From Paroedura picta (taxonomy: Eukaryota > Chordata > Lepidosauria > Squamata > Gekkonidae), in NCBI RefSeq assembly GCF_049243985.1, contig NC_135374.1, forward strand, positions 50,341,934-50,405,933: 64,000 nucleotides of DNA, read 5' to 3'. The notes beneath the pieces were generated by a model. The model was not told the origin of the DNA and made no database searches. It saw nothing but the letters and a program-made list of their open reading frames with translations. Positions 1-12,000 of this stretch are shown piece by piece. Position 1 is the first letter of the stretch. Each line of letters begins with the position of its first letter. The position numbers were made by a program, and so were the translations under genes.

Positions 1-194
1 ACAAAATGAATTTAGCAAACACTAAGAATATGAAATCAAACATCACAAAATGTAAGAGCTTGTTTTTTCCATTTCCTAGTTTACATATTTGACAGAAAGT
101 AAAGAAAAAAGGAGCCATGGCCTCAATGGCTCAAGTTACTCCAATCTTATAGCAACAACAATAATAGCAATAATAATAGCAATAGCAATAACAA

Positions 195-835
195 TAATAT
201 TTAATTAAATTTCTATACCACCGCCCAGCGAACCGTTTAAGGGTAGTGTACAACATAGATATTTACTGCCCAGAGCTATATGAAAGGGTGGTATAACAAT
301 ATAAATAAATAAATAAATAAAATATTTACATAAATAGTTAAAAACAATTCATTGATTCAACTAAGACAGTTAAAATTGGTTTAGTAGAGTTAATTTAATT
401 ATAAGGTGTTAGTACCAACTAGCAGCATCAGCAGTCCCAGTTTATGATAGTTCTTCCAGAACTGGAGCATATTCAGGGGACCTCTTTCTAGTAGGAAGGG
501 CCCAGTCAATATTATTGTTTCACTGGCCCCATCCAAAGGCCTGGCAGAAAGCTCCGCCTTGCAGGCTCTGTGGAACTGCGCTAGTTCTGTCAGGGTCGAG
601 AAGTATTCTGGGAGCTTGTTCCACCACTTGTGGGCCAGGACAGAAAATGTCCTGGCCCTCGTCGAGGCCAGATGTCCCTCTTTGGGACCAAGGACCACCA
701 ACTGATCAGTGTTTTCAGAACAAAGTGTTCTCAGGGGGTATTGATAGAAAGGCAGTCTTTCAGATATGTAGGCCATGGATTGCAAATGGCCTTACTGTAA
801 GCCTGATTTGTAATTCAACAGTTAACCAGTGCAGC
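195..835 (-). repeat. L2-type LINE, 3' part of ORF2 and 3' tail
   Basis: On the minus strand, about 399-785 reads as the last part of an L2-like ORF2, with the block RARTFSVLAHKWWNKLPE typical of the region after the reverse transcriptase. The left side carries the usual L2 tail (a GCC-rich 'ccgccc' motif next to A/T-rich short repeats, 195-245). A second tail-like motif in plus orientation sits at about 265-320, so two tails may abut here. Old and degraded; boundaries approximate. Confidence 0.6.
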
Positions 836-860
836 TGCTGGAGCATCATGCCCTCCTGGA

Positions 861-1132
861 GAGCCAGCTTGATGCAGTGGTTAGGAGCAGTAGCTTCTAA
901 TCTGGCAAGCTAGGTTTGATTCCCTGCTCTCCCACATGCAGCCAGCTGGGAGACCTTGAGGTCGTCACTGCACTGATAGAGCTGTTCTGACCAAGTAGTA
1001 ATATCAGGGCTCTCTTAGCCTCACCTACCTCATAAGGTGTCTGTTGTGGGGAGAGGAAAGGGAGGGAGATAGTAAGCCACTTTGAGACTCCTAGTAAAGA
1101 AAAGTAGCATACAAAACCAACTCTTCTTCCTC
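861..1132 (+). repeat. MIR/CORE-like tRNA-derived SINE
   Basis: Starts gagccagcttgatgcagtgg and contains a tRNA-like B box (ggtttgattcc), a CORE-like stretch (gagaccttgaggtcgtcac, then ctctcttagcctcacctacc) and an end aaccaactcttcttcctc. The same consensus recurs at 51053-51330, 55261-55541, 61983-62134 and 63905-64000, so it is a dispersed family. Confidence 0.8.
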
Positions 1133-1213
1133 ATAAAGGTAAGCCTGCAAAGAGGGAATTACAGCCTAGAGATGAGGGTTGCATGGGTAACTGTGGCTAG
1201 GTTTCGGAGGCTA

Positions 1214-1310
1214 AGTAGAAGAAGAAGAAGAGTTGGTTCTTATATGCCGCTTTTCTCTACCCAAAGGAGGCTCAAAGTGGCTTAGTCACCTTCCCTTTCC
1301 TCTCCCACAA
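1214..1310 (-). repeat. MIR/CORE-like SINE, 3' fragment
   Basis: The reverse complement gives the SINE tail: ctctcccaca is the complement of the core end, and the outer end is the complement of aaccaactcttcttcttc. Only about 95 bp of the 3' end is present. Confidence 0.7.
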
Positions 1311-1324
1311 GTAGGGTGCAAGTA

Positions 1325-1620
1325 GCTTGGCATAGCAGGGGGGTAGAATGCCAGCCATGCTACTCGAGTGACGTGCCTCCATAGATAGGGAGGTGTCAAA
1401 GATCACACCCAAGTTTCTGGCTGAGCTTGCAACTGAAAGTTGCACTCCATCAGCATGGGCAAATGTACTTCCTCACTTTGTCCCTTCGTCCCCAGCCACA
1501 GGAACTCCATCTTTGAAGGGTTTCAGGCAACTCTGCTTGAACCAGTCTGTCACTGCTTCCAGTCACTGTCACTGGCTAAGTTGTCTGGGGGTGAGTCTGG
1601 GTGGCTGCCCATCAGGAAGT
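1325..1620 (-). repeat. L2-type LINE reverse transcriptase fragment
   Basis: The minus strand reads like the palm-to-thumb part of an L2 reverse transcriptase, with a TEVLWLGTKG-like block followed by an NLGVIFDTSLSME-like block, both typical of L2. It is interrupted and old. Confidence 0.55.
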
Positions 1621-1621
1621 A

Positions 1622-1785
1622 GACCTGTCAGATATAGGAAGCTAAGCAGTATCAGCCCTGGTTAGTGCTTGGATGGAAGACATTCAAGGAGGTCTAGAGA
1701 GGCAGGCAACAGTAAACTGCCTCATTTCAACCTTGAAAACCCTACAGGGTCATCATAAGTTGGCTTAGACATAGCAATACTTTCC
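1622..1785 (+). repeat. 5S-rRNA-derived SINE
   Basis: The head contains the 5S rRNA internal promoter region: ggaagctaagcagtatcag followed by cctggttagtgcttggatgg, which matches 5S rRNA boxes A and C closely. The body then has ggcaggcaacagtaaactgc and ccttgaaaaccctacagggt, a tail resembling that of the BovB-mobilised Sauria SINE. It is not a functional 5S gene because the flanks of the conserved core are not 5S. Confidence 0.7.
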
Positions 1786-1839
1786 ATCACCCCCCACCCA
1801 AAAAAAAGACTGATTATTCATATTAACTAATGAAGAAAT

Positions 1840-2120
1840 TGAGCCTCTTGTGGCGCAGAGTGGTAAGGCAGCTGTCTGAAAGCTTTGCCCATGAGGCTGG
1901 GAGTTCAATCCCAGCAGCCGGCTCAAAGTTGACTCAGCCTTCCATCCTTCCGAGGTCGGTAAAATGAGTACCCAGCTTGCTGGGGGGTAAATGGTAATGA
2001 CTGGGGAAGGCACTGGCAAACCACCCCGTATTGAATCTGACATGAAAACGCTAGAGGGCGTCACCCCAAGGGTCAACATGACTCGGTGCTTGCACAGGGG
2101 ATACCTTTACCTTTATCTTT
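1840..2120 (+). repeat. Sauria-type SINE (tRNA head, BovB-like tail)
   Basis: Box A-like gtggcgcagagtggtaa and box B-like gggagttcaatcccagc head a body with ccttccatccttccgaggt and end in cctttacctttatcttt, a BovB-like terminus. An 11-bp direct repeat aatgaagaaat flanks it (1829-1839 and 2121-2131), a clean target site duplication, so this copy is full length. Confidence 0.88.
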
Positions 2121-2131
2121 AATGAAGAAAT

Positions 2132-2690
2132 GAAAACAATGATTCTACACATATTACAAAAACATCTTAATTTATGGATAAACTGGAATCAATTGAAAAA
2201 GGGAATTTATCTAATTGAAATTGAAAGCCCTATATTTTCAGTCATGTTGGGGTTAAAATACTAATTATGTGAACAAACTGTATACAATTTCATGCTATTT
2301 CCAATATGTTAATATCTATTAATAGTTGGACAACAGTGGTGCTACAACGTATTATTGAAGAATAAAGTGTGCTGTATTTTCCCAGAAATCCTCTTTTTCT
2401 GGTGCAAAGTCTTCCCAAATGTCAGCTAGGTCAAAACCAAGGACATCCTAACATTTTCCTGTGAAATCAATCATTAGAAATTTTATTTTATTTTTTAAAA
2501 AACACAATAATTATTTTATTTTGAACTGAGTATTTTGGACTTACTCTGAATATCACTGTGGGCTGGTATAGAACAGTTTATTTCACTTGGCTGGAACCAA
2601 GGAATAATGAGCCTAATTGTTCTTGTATATGTTGGATATGTGTTTCTCAAAGATTAGCCACCCTCTGCATCAGAACATGGAAATTTCAAC
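2132..2690. other. AT-rich intronic sequence, nothing recognised
   Basis: Inside the LIPI intron that follows coding exon 4. No reading frame, repeat family or RNA gene could be recognised. Confidence 0.4.
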
Positions 2691-2694
2691 AGCA

Positions 2695-2822
2695 GTTACT
2701 GATATAGATACATACATATAGATACATGTATCTGATATAGATACATATCTGGATACATACAAACTCTTTGACATATCTTAAGTAATTCCACGATCTCTCT
2801 CTCTCTCTTACACACACACACA
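2695..2822. repeat. Simple repeats (GATACATA-like, TC and CA runs)
   Basis: A degenerate gatacata/tagatacatac array (2695-2765) is followed by a TC run (about 2793-2808) and a CA run (about 2810-2822). It lies about 95 bp beyond the donor side of LIPI coding exon 4. Confidence 0.8.
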
Positions 2823-2914
2823 TACACGGTTACATATCAGCAAGTTGAGCCAAGGAATTCAGCACACCTTTTACTCTATAAAGTAATTTTAGTAATCCAA
2901 AAACGTGTAGTTAC

Positions 2915-3016
2915 CATCAATATCTGTATGAATAACATCTACAAACTGAGCATCAGTGTGATGCAATCTCTCAGTTGTCTCTTTTCCAGTAAATGATGGC
3001 CCAGCAGGGTCAAGAC
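2915..3016 (-). CDS. LIPI: LIPI coding exon 4 (catalytic aspartate)
   Basis: 102 nt between acceptor tgtgctag|gtcttg and donor tgatg|gtaact. Encodes [20 protein letters not shown] and on to [10 protein letters not shown]; the Asp of GLDPAGP (residue 182) is the triad acid. Confidence 0.92.
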
Positions 3017-6000
3017 CTAGCACAAAAAATAAATACATTACCCTTTATTATAGTAAGCTTTTCTACTTTGGTGATGTGCTTAGTGGGGAAGAGATCATCC
3101 CAGAACAAATTAAGCAGGAACACATAAGGCTTTTTTCCTGTGGTTTAAGCTTAAGTAACATAAACAATCAAAGTGTATTCTATTAACTAGATAATAGTGA
3201 GATTATGCAGTAAATTATTTAGATCAATTATCTCCCCGCCACACACCAGTTTGTATTCTTAACCTCCTCTCCCACATACACAGGCTACAAACTTAACTAT
3301 GAACATATCTGGGGCTTGTAAAAGGTCCTGGGGGAAAGTAAACAAGGGACACATCTTCTTCAACAGTGCCTTCAACGAGATCTACACGCACAGCCCTCAG
3401 GGAACCAGGCAGCCATTCTGATCACGTTTTACACAAGCAGAAGGTAAGTGCAACAGCTCTTGCTTGCACAGAAGGGGCACTATTATTTCAACAGAACATA
3501 GGAGGATCACCTTCACATTTATTATTTATTAATTAAATGTATAGACCGCCATTCTTGGCCCAGCCAGCTTGATTCCGACATCAATGTAAAATACTGGGCT
3601 TTCATTTCATACAACCAGTCATGTCACACTGGGCTGCTTGCCTCTCCTTTAATGAGATAATAATCTTCTGGAGACCAGTCATATATAACTTGCTCATCAC
3701 TTGGCTTCATTACATGCTCACTGCAAGTTTATGACGTTGATTTAATCAGCAGCTGACCTATATAGGTCCTATGATGAAACCTACACTAAGTTCTATGACC
3801 TATATAGGTTCTATGACGAAACCTACACCAGGAGCTGTGCTTTCATGGCTTAAACTGTAACTCTTTGAGGCAGGTCAAATAGATTAATTCAGATTATAAC
3901 GATATACATCTAAAGTCCAAATTCAGTAGGGTAACTAGATTCTGTAGGATGACTAGATTGGAGTTGACTTGTTCATTCCATATAAGGAACTGAATGATTT
4001 ACTATGCAGAGAGAACTATGCTACTCGATACACCACAGATTACTAAGAGTCTTACCTGTTATTCTGCCAATTTTCCCACTATATGCCTTTCCAACAAATC
4101 CAGCTATATGGGCCCCAAGGCTTACTCCTATCATGTAAACATCATCAAGAGAGGCTCCATTTTCCTGCCAGCAAATATGCAGGGACAGAAAGTTACCAAA
4201 ATGTTAACTTCAACGTCTTTATGTCCTGTGTATACTAGTATATATTGTTTGTTAAATGTCCTGTTTTTCTTTTGAAAGCCTAAAGACTTTCCAAAACAGG
4301 GTGGGTTACAATTGGAAAACATCATAAGAGAAAATTAACGATGTTTCTGAATGTATGGCCATAGCTTAAATAACAAATACCTTAGTGCTCTTGAATAATT
4401 AGTGATGGAAAAAATTATTCTTCCAGTTTATTCAATCATAAATCTGATCTCAGGCTGGACAGTTCTGAGGGGCCTGCAAAAGGGAACTCCTTCACTAGGC
4501 ATTTGGTTGAGGTTGACCGAAACTAAACCGCATTTACTGGGCCCCCAAACCTCACTGTCTTGAACCCATATGACGGATCTGACCAACCATGGGTCTGGTA
4601 GACAGTTTGCTCTGTTAGAATGTTATATTCTCTGTTTGTTGTTATTGTTATTATGACTATTACCTTCAGTCGTTATAATCAGTGAGTTTGATGTATTGTT
4701 CCTTTTTACGTTCTATGTGAACTGCCCTGAGCCTTAGCAGAGGGCAGTATACAAATGCAATAAATAAATATTCACAGGGCAAATCTAAACAGAGTCATAT
4801 ACTTTTAATGACTTCAGCAGACTTAAACGGATGGAACTCTACTGAGGATGACACTATCAAAAATGGTACACTGAAGAAATTTAATGATGAGATTTTAAGT
4901 TATAATAAGAAAATGAAAGAGAGAGAGAAATTCTCTCCAGGGAGAGACCATTCCTCAGCAGTAGAGCACCAGTTTTGCATGCTGTCATAGACCATACTTA
5001 TCCATGGTTCCTCTATATATTTGTGAAAGGCCCCTGTGGGAGGAGCATGTCTGGGGCGTCCATGCTTGAATATGGGCTGGCAGCTATACTCGCCGCCCTC
5101 CTTAGCAGCCTCCCTCACAAGAGATGAAAAGAAGGTGATTTTAAACTACTTAAAGACACCTGAGGGCCTGCTGGGTGACTGTGGACCATTCCCAGTTAAT
5201 TCAAATTATGGAATAATCTCTCACAGCCCCACATCCCTCACAGGGTGTCTTTTATGGGGAGAGGAAGGAAAGGCGATTTTAAACTGCTTAGAGCCACCTG
5301 AGGCCTGCTGGGTCATTGCAGCTCATCCCCAGTCCTTTCAGACCTTTCATAGCCCCACATCCCTCACAGGTTGTCTATTGTGAGGATATGAAGGGAAACT
5401 GTGTTTGTAAACCGCTTTGAGACTCCTTTTGGTAGTAAACAGCAGGGTACAAAAATCCAGCTCTTCTTCTTCTCAGGGGCAATCATGAAAGCACGTGGGC
5501 ACATAACATTATATCAACAGTAAAAAAAATGGAGACTACCCCATGTGGATTAGGGCAGGGAGACATGTCGGTGTCTGTGGCCTAATTCACACAAGAAATG
5601 AGGTTGAACACAGAACTGGGAGGAATTGGTTGCCATGTAATCTCCCCCTAAGAAGAGTCTCCAGTCTGATTTTCGCTTCACATATCTGAAGACATGGCTC
5701 TTGAAAGCTCATCTGTAACCACTATGCCACAATTCCCAAAGGTCAGTCCTCTCCCACACTCTACGAACATTCCAAACCACAGGTTCTTGACCTGTGGTTC
5801 TTGACCATCTCTCCATGTCCTCATTTGTCACCACAGCATCGCAACCCCCCCCCCCCCACCAAACACATATATTCAACCTCATGCCCTTAAAGACTGGACA
5901 ACCCCTCCCCTTCCTCTTCCCAATGCCAAGCTCTCTCTATCTTAATCACTCTCTTACTTTCTACTTCCCTCTCTCTTTGATATTTCCCCCCCTCTCCTCC

Positions 6001-9000
6001 TGCTAGCGCCTGTTGTATCAGCTACAACGGGCTTTAATTCTAGTCCTAGTATAATATAGGAGGATGAGTCCTCCTGATGGGAAGAGGATAATGTGTTCCA
6101 AAGCCCCACCCCAGTAGACCCTTCTTGTTACGTGACCCTTGGACTGCTTTTGACTGCCTTTTGGAATATGTAATCTGAACCTTGGACAAGAAGTATACAA
6201 AAGTTAATATCAGCCAACTATTCATAGGAGCTGTATCATCTGATCCAAGTCCATTCTAATGAGAATAAACTGAGGAATATAATACAGCCACTATTGCACA
6301 TGACAAGAACTTCAGGGGAATGGCCTGACTGGGAGCAGAGTCAAAGCAAGATATGAGAACCTGCTTTGAGTCAGAGTCTTACTGGCTGCAGCTTCCCAAG
6401 TAGAGGCCTTTCACAACATGTACTGCCTGATTCTTTTAACTAGAGATGAGGGGGATGAACTTTGGACCTTCTGCATGGAAATTAGATTCTAAACCAATGA
6501 ACCACACATATTAAGAAAGCTACCATACCACACACACTTTCTATTGGAAGGTATACAACAAAAATGGAGTCCAATAGCACCTTTAAGACCAACAAAGATT
6601 TATTCAAGGCATGAGCTTTCGAGTGCATGTACTCTTCCTCAGACTAAATGAAAAACCATCATAACTGTGAAGATATATGGCAAAATCAAATTATGGCAAA
6701 TTAATAAAATATGTCATAATATCCAAATTAAGCCATATGATGCCATATAATTTTTTGCTAGAACAGCTAATCACCGGACCTAACAACATTACCTATACCA
6801 TCAAAGGCTTATTCAGTTGCTCATCTTCTAACATTGTATATGCCATTAAATGCCTCTGTTTTCTACATAGGGCAAACAAGTCAAACCCTCCGCCAAAGAA
6901 TTAATGGACACAAGTCTGACATCAAAAATCACAGGACTGAAAAACCTGTAGGAGAACACTTCAACCTTCCAGGACATTCAATAAGGGACCTCAAAGCAGC
7001 TGTTTTATTGCAAAAGAACTTCAAGAACAGACAAGAATGGGAGATTGCAGAAATGCAAGTTATTACAACACTCAAAACAATGGCATACCCTGGACTCAAC
7101 AAGGACAGTTTTTTTTTATCTCACTATGCATGCTAACCTCATTCAACTCTTATATCCACATTCCTTACAATCCTCTATTCTTTTCATTTTATTTGGGACA
7201 ATGAGGCTGTAATGTGAGGTTTGTAATATGTAATGTAATTTTGAATTTAACTCTGGTCTCTGGACAAGATAGTTGCCAGCACAGCTTATCACTTGCAGGG
7301 ATGTTTCCACATTTGGGTGATGGATGGGACCAGCAACAACTGGGAAAGTGTCTGCCATTAATTACTTATCTAATTTTTTGAGAAAGTGACTACCTTGCTG
7401 GATCAGGGGAATGCCGTGGACATAGTTTATCTGGATTTCAGTAAAGCTTTTGATAAGGCTCCACATGATATTCTTGTTCACAAGTTGGTAAAATGCGGTA
7501 TGGATCTTAATTCTGTTAGGTGGATCAATAACTGGTTGACAAATCAGACCCAGGGGGTACTTGTTAATGGTTCAGCATCTTCTTGGAAAAGAGTGACAAG
7601 TGGAGTACCCCAAGGATCTGTCCTGGGGCCTGTGGATCTGTCCTGGGGTCTATTTATAAATGATGTGGATGAGGGATTAGAAGGGATACTTATTAAATTT
7701 GCAGATGATAGTAAACTGGGAGGGGTAGTAAACACAACTGAAGACAGCAACAGAATACAGGATGATCCTGATAGGCTCAAGAAGTGGGCTAAACTGAATA
7801 AAATGAAGATCAATAGGGACAATTTAGGTAGGAAAAACCAAATACACCAATATAGGGGGAGACTTGTCTTGGCAGTAGCATGTGAGAAAAGGATCCAGGA
7901 GTCTTAGTAGACCATACATTGAACATGAGTCAGCAGGGTGACTCAGTGGCTAAAAAGGCAAATGGGATTTTGGGCTGTATCAAACGGAGTATCGTGTCCA
8001 GATCACGGGATCAATTGAAGAGGGATGTTGACAAACTGGAACGTATCCACAGGAGGGCAACAAAGATGGTGAGGGGTTTGGAGACCAAGACATATGAAGA
8101 AAGGTTGGGAGAGCTTGATCTGTTTAGACTAGAGAGGAGATGACTGAGAGGGGATCTGATAACCATCTTCATGTGTTTAAAAGGCTGCCATATGGAGGAT
8201 GGAGCAGAATTGTTCTCTCTTGCCCCAGAGGGACAGAACAGAATGAATGGGATGAAATTAATTAAAAAGAAATTCCATCTAAGCATCCGGAAGAAATTCC
8301 TGGCAGTTAGAGCAGTTTCTCAGTGGAACAGGCTTCCTTGGGAGGTGGTGGGTTCTCCATCTTTGGAAATTTTTTAACAGGGGCTAGATAGCCATTTGAT
8401 GGAGAGGCTAATTCTGTGAAGGCAAAGGGATGGCAGGTTACAGTAGACGAGCGATTGGGATGTGAGTGTCTTGCATAGTACAGGGGTTTGGACTAGATGA
8501 CCCATGAGGTCCCTTCCCATTCTATGATTCTATGAAAGGGTATGAAAGGGCTGTTGCCGCACATGTGCGTTGGTACCACCTGGTGGCGAAAACACGCATG
8601 CGCAGCAATTGCGCGTGCGCGTTTTCGCAGCACCCGGGCCGTCGGCTCTTCCCTCACTCCGGAGGCGGTCCCTGACCTGAGAAAGGTTGGGGACCGCTAG
8701 ACTAGATGACGCATGTTGTCCCTTCCAACTCTATTATTCTGTGATTCTAAGGAGTTTTATTTCTCTAATGTTTTTGTGAACTCAAGAGGACTGATTAGCT
8801 GTTTTAGTAAAGAATATGGCTTAATTTGTGTTACTTCAGACTAACACGGCTACCCACATGAATCTACTGGAAGGTATAACTGTCTCCACAGCTTCCCAGA
8901 TCCTGTACATCCTACATAGAGACATGCAATCATTGAATCTTTCTTAAATTTGTTTGCATGTCTGGTTTCACACATTTTTCATACTAATAGTGCCATTCTA

Positions 9001-12000
9001 AGAACTCTGTCCTGAGAGTAACACTCACTGAATAGACTTAAGTAGGATTCTAAATAGACCTGCTTAAGATTGCGCTTTAAAACATATGTGTAATGGCCGA
9101 AAATGTCACAGACCTCACCAATCCCTTGTGCTGTTGTAAATTGTGAAATACTCTTGTAGTGAATGTAGGCAAATTGATAGGTCACTCCTCTTATCTTCCT
9201 AAGATTGCTTTACATTCCCTGATATCAATAATATATATGGGTTCCTTACCAACATTTCATCAATAAGGTTCTTTAACATTTCTGCCACTTTCCTGGTATT
9301 AGAAACAGCATTAGGATAAATCAACGTTGTGGCGCCCCGATTCCAATCCACTATTATAATATTAATGTCTTCTTTTGCAAGCAGACTATTTTTAATATCA
9401 TCAATCCATACTGGTGGAGAACCTGTAGGCCTGTATCCATGAATAACAAAAATAATTTTCTTGGTCACATTTAGATACACAGAAGTTGTTAAGTTTTGTC
9501 CACTGAGATTTTCAGAACAGTTTTTGTTTTTCCTTGTGTACAGAAGAAGTTGCACTTTTAGATTTGTGCCTATTAGAGCATCAGGTAAATTAAGATCCGT
9601 AAATTCTGGGCATTTTTTTTCTGTGTCTGAAAAATAAAGGAAGAAAAAAAGGGTCAGCTAGATTTATTTTTAAAAGTAACATTTATTCCATATTTTCTCC
9701 AAAGTGCATAGGGTGATATGTATGGTGAACATCCCACTGTATTCTCAGAATTACCATGTGAGTATCAGTGACTTTTTCAAAGTCAACCAGTAAATTCATG
9801 GCCAGGAATCCCATGCTTCCCGTGTGCCCTTCCCCCGAACAACACGCCACCGCTGCCGGCCTTCTGAACCCCACTGCCACCCCCGTACGACCCAGGTAAG
9901 CCCCCACATGCTGCTACACCCCCCCCCGCACATATGACCCCCCTATCCTGATGCCGCACACCTCCTCCGTCACCGCCTGCGCGAACACCCAACCCCCAAC
10001 AAGCGGCGCCGACTGCGCCGCGCTTCCCACACTAAACCCTACCCCCCCACACAAGCCTTTCCCCCCAACATACCCCCCCAACCTCCAATGCGCCCCTACT
10101 TGCCGCCTCGCCGACCGTGGCGTTCTCCTCCGGCCCACTCCGCCTGGCTCCGATGCCGCGGCCAGCCCGCACCACCCGCGCAGCTGCTGCGATGACTACA
10201 GACTGAGTCATGCATGCACGGCAATCTGAACATGCGTGGCTCGCTTCCCCCACACTACCCCCTCCCACCCCCGCCCGCCAGACCACGCATGTGCCGACTT
10301 CCGCACATGCGTGGTTCCCCTCCGCCTCCGCTCAACTCCCCCGAACGCTGGCTCGACTCCCGCTGGCTGAAGCCGGCCCGGCCCATCCCCACACTCCGCC
10401 CTCCAGCCACCTCTCTCTACCGCTGCCGCGCCACTTCCTCAAGCCTATCCTTATCACCCATTTTTATAAATGGGCTTTGTTTCTAGTTTCATACATATAG
10501 GCAGAGGATGAGCAGCAAATTAGCAGACAACATAATGACAGGTGCAAGGAGCAATCAGGAATAACAAACTTAGTTTATATGGTTATCATTTGTTTGGATT
10601 TATTTCCGGGGGTGGAAGGGTGAGACCACAGTGAAACAAATAAGCATATCAGAATTGGAAACTGATGTGTAAATGAACCCTTCTTAAATCACTATTCAGT
10701 AAGAAAGACAGTAAAATAAAGAGGATGCATGGCTCTTCTTGGTGAGAATACAAATGCATTGGCTGCCTTGGAACAATGCATCCTAAACTCCTGCCACTCA
10801 CCTGGACACATGTTAAACAAGTCCTGGGCATATTCTACCAGGCACTCAGTGACTTTCACCCCACCATCAACCTGAGAATGAACCAATCTATGCAGGAAAT
10901 ACATTTTCTAGACACCACTGTACAAATACATGATGAACGCATAGACACTGAAAACCTACCTCTCATCAAACATATCTATACACCTCCAGCTACCATTCTA
11001 AACATACCAATCTATTGTCTAGAGCAGTGGTCCCCAACCCTCGGTCCAGGGACCGGGACCGGTCTGTAAATCAGTTGGTGCCAGGCTGCGGCTCCTCCTC
11101 CCTGACTGCTGCCTCAGGGGCTGCCCTGCCACTGTGCCGCCAGCTGACCTTTGGTACTCTCCAGCGGCCACCATGGCTGCGGCTCCCCCTCGGCATGGCA
11201 CTGCACAGCTGCTGCTGGCAGCGCCCCCCCCCCAGCGGGAGGCGGGAAGTCAGGGGTGCCGTCAGGAAAGCAAATGGAGCAGGGGCTCAGGCTGTGGCGA
11301 TGTCCCTTGGCAAAAGACTACCCCCCCGGGCCTCAGTAAAATTGTCAAGCGTTGACCGGTCCCCAGTGATAAAAAGGTTGGGGACCACTGGTCTAGAGCA
11401 AGGCTATATGCTATAACTGAATCTGTTCCAATTCTACAGACAGAGGTTCTCACTTGAGGGATCTACAACAAATCTTTTTGGAATTAAAGTTCCTATCTGA
11501 TGAAATCATGAAATAGATTAATGTATCAACTTTATTTTTATAGCCCATCCTTCCTATGCTCAGGGCAGGTACAACAATTAATTACAATAAAATCTTTAAA
11601 ATAGTATAAATACAGTAAAATATTCTGCTAAATCCTCATTTGGGGGTCCCAATCTTTCCAGTCCACTCCCAGTTCATGGCAGTGAGACCAGCATTTCTTG
11701 GAGATTTGTCATGGCCCCGATCATATGACTGATGGAACAGCTCTGTCTTGTAGGCCCTGATGAACTGATTAAGGTCTTGCAGGGCCCTGCTCCTGGCAGA
11801 GCATTCTACCAGGCCAGGGCCAATACCAAAAAGGCCCTGGCCTTGATTAAGGTCAATTTTACCTCCTTCTTGCGAGGAATCCTCAGCAAGTTTTGGTCTG
11901 ATTATTTTAATGACCTTTGGGGGCATAGTGGAAAAGGTGGCCTGGTAGATATGCTGGTCCCAGACCATTTAGGGCTTTGAAGGTTAATAACAAAACCTAG

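Noticed and set aside
1622-1700. A 5S rRNA gene
   Set aside because: Only the internal promoter core matches 5S; flanks and tail are SINE sequence.
1841-1920. tRNA genes at SINE heads
   Set aside because: Boxes A and B are present but no cloverleaf with acceptor stem could be drawn; they belong to SINEs.
9783-10500. Many open frames on both strands in the C-rich block
   Set aside because: Composition artefact of a C- and CpG-rich Helitron-like unit; no recognisable domain.
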